Shown piece after piece: positions 58,051-64,000 of a DNA stretch of 64,000 nucleotides; the stretch's first letter is position 1, and every line of letters begins with the position of its first letter. The DNA comes from Phlebotomus papatasi. Taxonomy: Eukaryota; Arthropoda; Insecta; Diptera; Psychodidae. Both the position numbers and the translations under genes were made by a program. The notes below the pieces were generated by a model that saw only the letters and a list, made by a program, of their open reading frames with translations, ran no database searches and was not told the origin of the DNA. The stretch spans positions 40,114,001 through 40,178,000 of the forward strand of contig NC_077222.1 of assembly GCF_024763615.1 (NCBI RefSeq), written 5' to 3'.

Positions 58051-59621
58051 AGACAATCAACTTGTGTCGGTTTTATGATCATTGGTATTCCCAGACATTT
58101 TGTCCTATACTGAGTAACCCCATGAAGAAATGTAGTTCGATGTAGGGTGAAGGACTCACCCTGAAAAATTTAAAACATTCACCCATAAGATATTCTCAAC
58201 AAGATCATCAAATATTTCTGTCTCATTTTGCATCTGTTTCCTGAGCTGTGTATTTAGTTGAGTGGAATAGAAATATTCTCAAATTGACTTCTCAGTGCTT
58301 TCCAAACATTTATTGGTTTAGGGTAAGAAAAATGAGTGTTTATCTATCTTCAACATGGCTTGTCCTATTTATTATTTAGAAAATTGTGGCAATTGGGCTC
58401 TAAGTATAACCCCATCGGAATAGCCACTATAGAGACGTTTTTGGAAGGAGCGAGATGTGGTTTTGTGGGATTTTTTTTGTTGTTGGTAAAGTTCGGGATT
58501 TGAGTATGTAACACACCCAATAAATTTCCTATAAAAATAAATATAGTAATTCAATGCGTCTAATTGATTTCGTCTACGAAATTTCATTTGTTTATTCAAT
58601 CCGTTCAACCATAATGCTTTTTAATTAATGAAGGCACAAAAATGATGTCTATTTTCGGTGTGGCGCCCACAAGGAAGGAGATCATTTGATTGCCAAAATA
58701 GATTATGGTTCAAACTTGGTGCACGGAGGGGGGAAGTGGCTCCCAAATAGCATATTAATAGTTTTAGGGAATGTTCTTTCAATCTTGTGAATTTTCATCT
58801 TCGACATGGGCTCTCACTTCTTGGAGCCACGTGGTGTCTCTTCCGATATATGGAAGTTCTTTCTGGCGGAAAGTTGATTATTTATTCCCACTGAAGGAGA
58901 CCAAAATGTTGTAAACAAATGAAGGTAAACAGAGAGATTCTGTCGTCATCGAGAGCCAACACCGCACTTCCTTTTGCATCGGATGCATTTTGAGGTTGAA
59001 CGATGGGTGCCCCTTGTTATTTGGGGAGGGTGGGGGGAAACAATCGTTTTGAGTTGTTTGGAATTTCCACTGAGGATGATTTGTTGATCTTGAGCACGAT
59101 GTGGCCAAATGCATGAATTTCCACCATGGAAAAATTCAACATTGGGCCATGAATCAACGTGGTAGAAGTGGGATGGCTCCAAAGGCGCAAATTTCGAGGG
59201 TGGATACCATTCTAGTATGTTGTTTTCTTGGGACAATTGTGTTGATGTTGGGTGTTGTGAATGTGAAGTACACACGGAAAGTGTCTGTCATCAGGACTTG
59301 TTCGTATTTCTGTCATCGCCGGTGATTCTCTGGTCGGAGGCCCCAATATTGCCAACACATCTCAAAATTCTTCATTAACTCTCACGCTACATCACACATG
59401 GGGAATTGTCGTGCTCCTTCATTTACTGGGATGCTAGACTACACTTAGGAGACACCGGTGAGGAAATTTATTTAGGGAGTTAAGTGAAAGTTGATGTGGT
59501 TAAATATTAGGGGTACAACACATTGACCGCTAAAAGTAAGAAAACAAATATTAGCCAAGACACATACATCGTGCCATAAAATTGGATGATTGCATGATAA
59601 TTCATCGAGCAGATGTACTTA

Positions 59622-59828
59622 GGGGGAAGTGGGGCACTTTTCAATTGGGGCTGCTTTGAAATTGGGCTTTTTCTTCTATTTTTAAATGAAACTGGACCTT
59701 ATCATGATATAATTTAGCCCCACAAACAAATTGTGAAGCTGAATCGTATGATGATAAGGCTTATTTAAAAATGGGAGAAAGAAGCCCAATTTCAAAGATA
59801 CCCAATTCAAAAGTGCCCCATTTCTCCT
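59622..59828. mobile_element. 207-bp MITE, GGGGGAAGTGGGGCACTTTT termini, TA duplication
   Basis: The left arm gggggaagtggggcactttt, then tgaaattgggctt, mirrors the right arm aagcccaatttcaaag, then aaaagtgccccatttctcc. TA flanks both ends. Arms of about 55 bp with small differences. Confidence 0.75.
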
Positions 59829-61214
59829 TATGCTGCTACTTACATTTTTATTCAAAATAATTTTAAAAAATAATAAGAATTGAATAACAAAATTTAGTTA
59901 AGGGTTATTCTTATATGGAAACCGTTTTGTTGTACCTTCCTAATTTTTTCCTCAGCTCTGATTCTGAAATTTTCTATCTATCTTTAAATTCAAAAGTAAT
60001 TTCTTTGTATTCTTTTTCTGAACCATTTCATTTTTCTTCAAGAATACATGAAGAAAAATTTCATAGACACGGAAATCTAATAAAATCTATATGAATGCTG
60101 TACTAGTTTTTTTATGGTGTGTGTCTCAGCTAATTAAAAATATTTAAGCAGTTTTTTATCAATCCTTTTTTTCAATTTCATTTATTTAGGCAAATAATTT
60201 GTCTTTTTTTCTTTTTTCTATAGTTTAGTTTAGTTTTAGTTTAGTAAAAATATTCAATTTTTAGCAGGAACCATAAATACGGTTTACCCTTAAAATTCTA
60301 ATTCATGACAGATTGTGACAGATAAATATTTGTTCAGTTTTTGAAAAGCAACGTTCAAATTAAAATGTTCAAATCCGGATTTTCAGCTTGAAATTCCCAG
60401 ACTTTGCTTATATATATTTTGACAAAATTCTTAATTAACAGTAGCTTTTGGCTTATCAGAGCTCCAAAAATTCCTTTGCAGAAGAGATCAATTTGCTGGT
60501 AATTTCCCACCAGCAGAAAAATTTTCAGTGCTTGATATTTGAAAGTCATTAAGATTACGGAGAGCAGCTCATTTTAAGGTCACAAGAACTTGATTTTTTT
60601 CTATTTAATCCCAAGGACAGGAGATTCTGCCTTCACCATGATCTTCTCATGAAGAATTTGATCTCATTTTTTTTGTTTGTTGGGGATTTATTTTCATGCG
60701 AGAAAATTTTGGGAATGGAGAAGTAAGACAAGTGCTCTCCGAAAATTCATGAATGAAGCCCATTTATGGGGTTCGAAAAGAGAGTCAACAACGTCAACAA
60801 AATCCGATTGAAGTGGAGAATGAAGCCGGGGGGATATAATAGTGAAGAGATATCCAGAACTCACACGCTATCGCATCTCAATAAATTAAGGCAGCATAAG
60901 AGTGTCCATACGCCAAAACACTCAAAAAATTCATTAATTAGTCACTCGACAGCACAATTAATGAAAGCAAAAGTCAACACAGCCCAGTTCCACAGCTCTT
61001 GGTGACTTTGGAGAGACTTGATCAACTTCCTCTCCGGTTGTTTGGTATGTCTCTGGTGGTTCGCTTGAGGAAGAGGCAGGCGAACATGATTGAAAAAAAA
61101 ATACAAAAAGTGTCCCTCTTTTCTCTGATGGTGTAAAAATGATGAATGGCAGCCCTCTCGTCTTCATCGTGCTTCCGCCAAAGTATTTTAATTACTCAGC
61201 ACACGGTGCAATTA

Positions 61215-61615
61215 GTGCGATCACCAGTGCCATCGTATGCAATCATTTATCACCGAGCTACAACAAATGCAAGATCGCCACATATCACCAATTGATCAAT
61301 AATTGGACTGGCTCGAGAGTCAATCAGTTTTTAAATTGTCTCCACACATTGATTGCAATTTCACTCGATTGACTATCCCTGGCTGCAAAATCATTACCAC
61401 TGATCGAGAATAAATGCCAAGACCAACTGCAACAAGAGATCATGCAATTGGGGGAAGATCACTCTGATATTGCGGTGATCGGTGGCTGAATGTGCTGAAG
61501 GAGTGATCACAAATGCACAGAACAATCTTCCAATCATGTCAATCAATATTTGTCTGAATGTTTATACAATTGCTTGGTGGAATAGTGTTTGATGATCGTT
61601 CCTCCACGATCGTGT
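61215..61615. promoter_or_regulatory. GATC-rich, repeat-poor block
   Basis: Ten GATC tetramers lie in 400 bp, several as TGATC/GATCA pairs (gtgatcggtggc, gagtgatcacaa, ccacgatcgtgtg). The block has no repeat structure and no convincing reading frame. It is a candidate regulatory segment of hth; no known factor is assigned. Confidence 0.3.
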
Positions 61616-61979
61616 GCCTCAATATAATATTTGGATGATTCCAGAAGGAGATTTTGGTGGTGCTTTCAAAAAGTAAAATCAATTTTAAAACAAGATCATT
61701 TATGGTCGGGGAGATTCTCAACATGATCCAATTCAGAGTTTTCACAAATTCTTTTCGATTTGTACGTTCGAGTAACTCGTCACTAAAATTTTTATGTAAC
61801 AAGATGTAGGTCTGGACTCTAGATCTTTAATTACTCAGAAGGAATAAAAAAAAAACGGAAAATCATGGATTAACATATTCCGAGTTATAACACAATTGTT
61901 TATTGAAGTTATAGGCCTGTTCAGATCTAGGATAAGGTGGTTGTATTTCACTTCTATTAACTAAGCCGTCTCTTGGTTT

Positions 61980-62172
61980 AACACTAAATTCAACAGTCAA
62001 ATTGACTGGTTTAAAAACTTTTTAAAATCAATACATATTTAAACGGTAAAATGTCGCTATCAAACTTAATGAACTTTATGAAAATTTGTTGAGTATCCTA
62101 CCCTGCCGTGGTCTGTCATTTTAGCGAGCGCGCTAGGAAAAACGATCAAAAACGGTCGGCAGATTTATTGTT
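61980..62172. mobile_element. AACACTAAAC-type MITE, copy 2
   Basis: It begins aacactaaattcaac and ends agatttattgtt. Internal blocks match the nested element at 20702-20947 in reverse complement, including ttgttgagtatccta and agcgcgctaggaaaaa. The arms are diverged. Confidence 0.55.
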
Positions 62173-63369
62173 AAACTATAGGTTTGTCTATTACTTAAAG
62201 AATTTTTAACATTAGTCTGATAGGTTATAAACATTAAAACTATTCTAGTATGCAAAACCGTATATCAAAGTATATCGTAGTATCAAAATCGATCAAAAGG
62301 AATCGGTCATATGGCTTTTCGAAGGTCGAACCTTTTACTTACCAAAATTCCGTTTGTATTTAGAAAGAGCTTTTATCATCACAGCTTAAACAACAACAAT
62401 GTAAAGTATATTAGATTTTCAATATATTGCTCTACAATTGGTGTGAATTACATGATTTCAAACGGAGAACGTAAGATGTAATTCTATAAGCTTTCGTATT
62501 TCGTCTTCTTAGAATCCGTTTGAAACAGGGATACTTCGAAAACCACCCAATTGAGTATTGTAAAATCGCCCATCGTAGTTCGTTTCTAATTATAAAAGTT
62601 CCCTTGTGCTATGCATAATTCACCCAAGTATGTCTCAGCTATAAATAAAAAATAAGCAAATTTTCTATTTTTGATCGAAAAGTTAAAATGTTGTAGAAAT
62701 GTGTTCATTAATACAAGTTAGAGAAAAAAAATTAATTTAACTGTCTAATATGCTCAGTCACAAAAAAATATTAAAAAGACAGAGATAAAAGAATACTGAA
62801 CTCTTAAACGTAACCTGTCTTGGCTTCTAGAACTTGGCATAGTTCACAATTTCTGTGCCATTAGGTTTCAATGGTTCAATTAGAAATGGACTACATTCCT
62901 GAATGAACCAGAAGTATTTCAGGTCTTCTGGATCTGGATCCCGTTTTAACACTGAAGTATCAGACCACCCGACATTACCTACTCATTTTGTGTAACAGTA
63001 TAAGTAATTCAAGAAAACATCTTAAGATGTTTTAAATCTTTGGGTTTTATTTTGAAAATATTTGTAACATAAAACTTTTCATAGAAAATTTTGGACGCCG
63101 AAAGTTAGGCAAATTTAAGCTGTACAGAGCAGAGATTTCGCATCCATAGAGCCTAGTTTAAATGGACCTTTAATATCTGTGCCAGATAAATCCGATCTCA
63201 TTGAGACAGTCAGTTACCTGGAAAACTTTTTTACCCAAAATAAATTTAATGATAAGGGTGTATCAAGATACACTTTAGCAAAGTTTAAGTCTTATCAGGG
63301 GACAAGAAAATTCATAACAATTGCAATAGGTGGGATTATTGGGAATCTCACTTAATATATCAACCACCC

Positions 63370-63835
63370 CGATTACAATATTGATCATACGCCATGATGA
63401 TCATTGTGTAAATATTTATTGGGTGCGATCACAGTGATAAAAGCATTTTTGTGTTGATCGTTAGGAGAGATGGAATGAGACCCAAATTACCACTGTAATT
63501 TATTGAAGTGAAAATTATTTTTTATGACACACGCCTCCATGGCACAACTGCTGACGATCTTCCTCACCCTACCCCGTATACATATGAGACACTCGTGATT
63601 TTCTTATTTATTGCCCACTTGCGATCGGTGATCGCGTGAGATGGCGGGAAGGCGGAAATCACCTCTTGAGAATCGGGGTAAAAATTCTCGCTGAGCATTC
63701 AATCTGTGCTAAATGATGGACCGATGAGCAGTTGCTCTTGTCACTGGGGGCTGGGGCTTCAATCGTCAATCTCTGGGTGTTGAGTGCAAGATGATCTTTG
63801 GAGACAGAGTCGCCAAGAATGTGACAAGATCATCA
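63370..63835. promoter_or_regulatory. GATC-rich, repeat-poor block near the window edge
   Basis: Eight GATC tetramers occur in about 460 bp, including ttgatcatacg, gatgatcattg and the pair gcgatcggtgatcgcg. The sequence is GC-moderate and shows no family repeat. It resembles the blocks at 26635-26835 and 61215-61615 in composition. A regulatory role is an inference. Confidence 0.3.
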
Positions 63836-64000
63836 AGCTTCTACCTCAGTTGCGGTAGTTCATGATGCTCCATGCGCAATACAATCTGCAATGAATTTAA
63901 TTATTCCCCTTATACCTATCTGCAGCATTCAATCGGAATCTACCCGTGCCAAATGCACCTTCAATGCACCGTGCATTTACATTCAATTATATGATACTTT

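Larger units (their letters stand above)
39391..64000 (+). other. hth: hth intron 3, continuing past the window edge
   Basis: The donor is CAG|GTAAGA. I looked for the next expected coding block (the second half of the MEIS domain) and for homeobox motifs and found neither. The intron therefore appears to be at least 24.6 kb. It contains a MITE cluster (40781-42417), a full-length non-LTR element, a 1-kb inverted-repeat element, a second Harbinger-like MITE, palindromic repeats, and repeat-poor blocks at 40070-40430, 49900-50680, 53960-55680, 58620-59480, 60560-61700 and 63350-64000. A short exon could have been missed. Confidence 0.6.

Noticed and set aside
59290..59325. CSYFCHRR, reminiscent of the CHRY part of the MEIS domain
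   Set aside because: A stop follows at once and the upstream residues do not resemble the conserved helix. No acceptor gives the required phase. It is judged a coincidence.
1..64000. CRISPR arrays, bacterial operons, integron-like or toxin systems
   Set aside because: No regularly spaced direct repeats of CRISPR type and no prokaryotic gene organisation are seen. The window is an intron-rich insect locus.

Overview
The window is AT-rich, repeat-laden eukaryotic DNA from an insect, most probably a dipteran. It is almost entirely noncoding and contains the 5' part of one large host gene on the + strand: homothorax (hth), the MEIS-family TALE homeobox gene. Three coding exons with consensus splice sites join in frame into residues 1-140. 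Exon 1 is only five codons (15669-15683, MAQPR), exon 2 is 27795-28057 and exon 3 is 39249-39390. They are separated by introns of 12.1 and 11.2 kb. Exon 3 enters the MEIS N-terminal domain that contacts Extradenticle. I could not find the rest of that domain or the homeobox, so intron 3 probably runs past the right edge.

Layout: 1-13364 is upstream sequence with several miniature inverted-repeat transposons (MITEs). 13365-14335 is a CpG-containing, promoter-like block. 14336-15668 is the likely hth leader. Intron 1 (15684-27794) holds a nested MITE pair, a 500-N assembly gap and some repeat-poor blocks. Intron 2 (28058-39248) holds tRNA-derived SINE-like sequences, a tandem ~190-bp repeat, a Harbinger-like MITE and an inverted pair of another MITE. 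Intron 3 (39391 to the edge) holds four MITEs in 1.7 kb, a full-length two-ORF non-LTR retrotransposon, more MITEs, a dimeric palindrome and repeat-poor GATC-rich blocks.

The only other protein-coding unit is that retrotransposon (43976-49366), of the I-superfamily type. It has a zinc-knuckle ORF1 and an ORF2 with endonuclease, reverse transcriptase, RNase H and a terminal zinc motif. It is bounded by a perfect 13-bp target-site duplication and lies in the same sense as hth. Both reading frames are open, but reverse-transcriptase motif B departs from the family pattern.

I see no clear tRNA or rRNA gene, no CRISPR array and no bacterial-type operon. I do not see an evident new molecular system. 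The strongest leads are the intact retrotransposon with an odd polymerase motif, a MITE whose empty site can be read inside another repeat, a 1-kb inverted-repeat element carrying unique-looking DNA, and motif clusters that may be hth enhancers.
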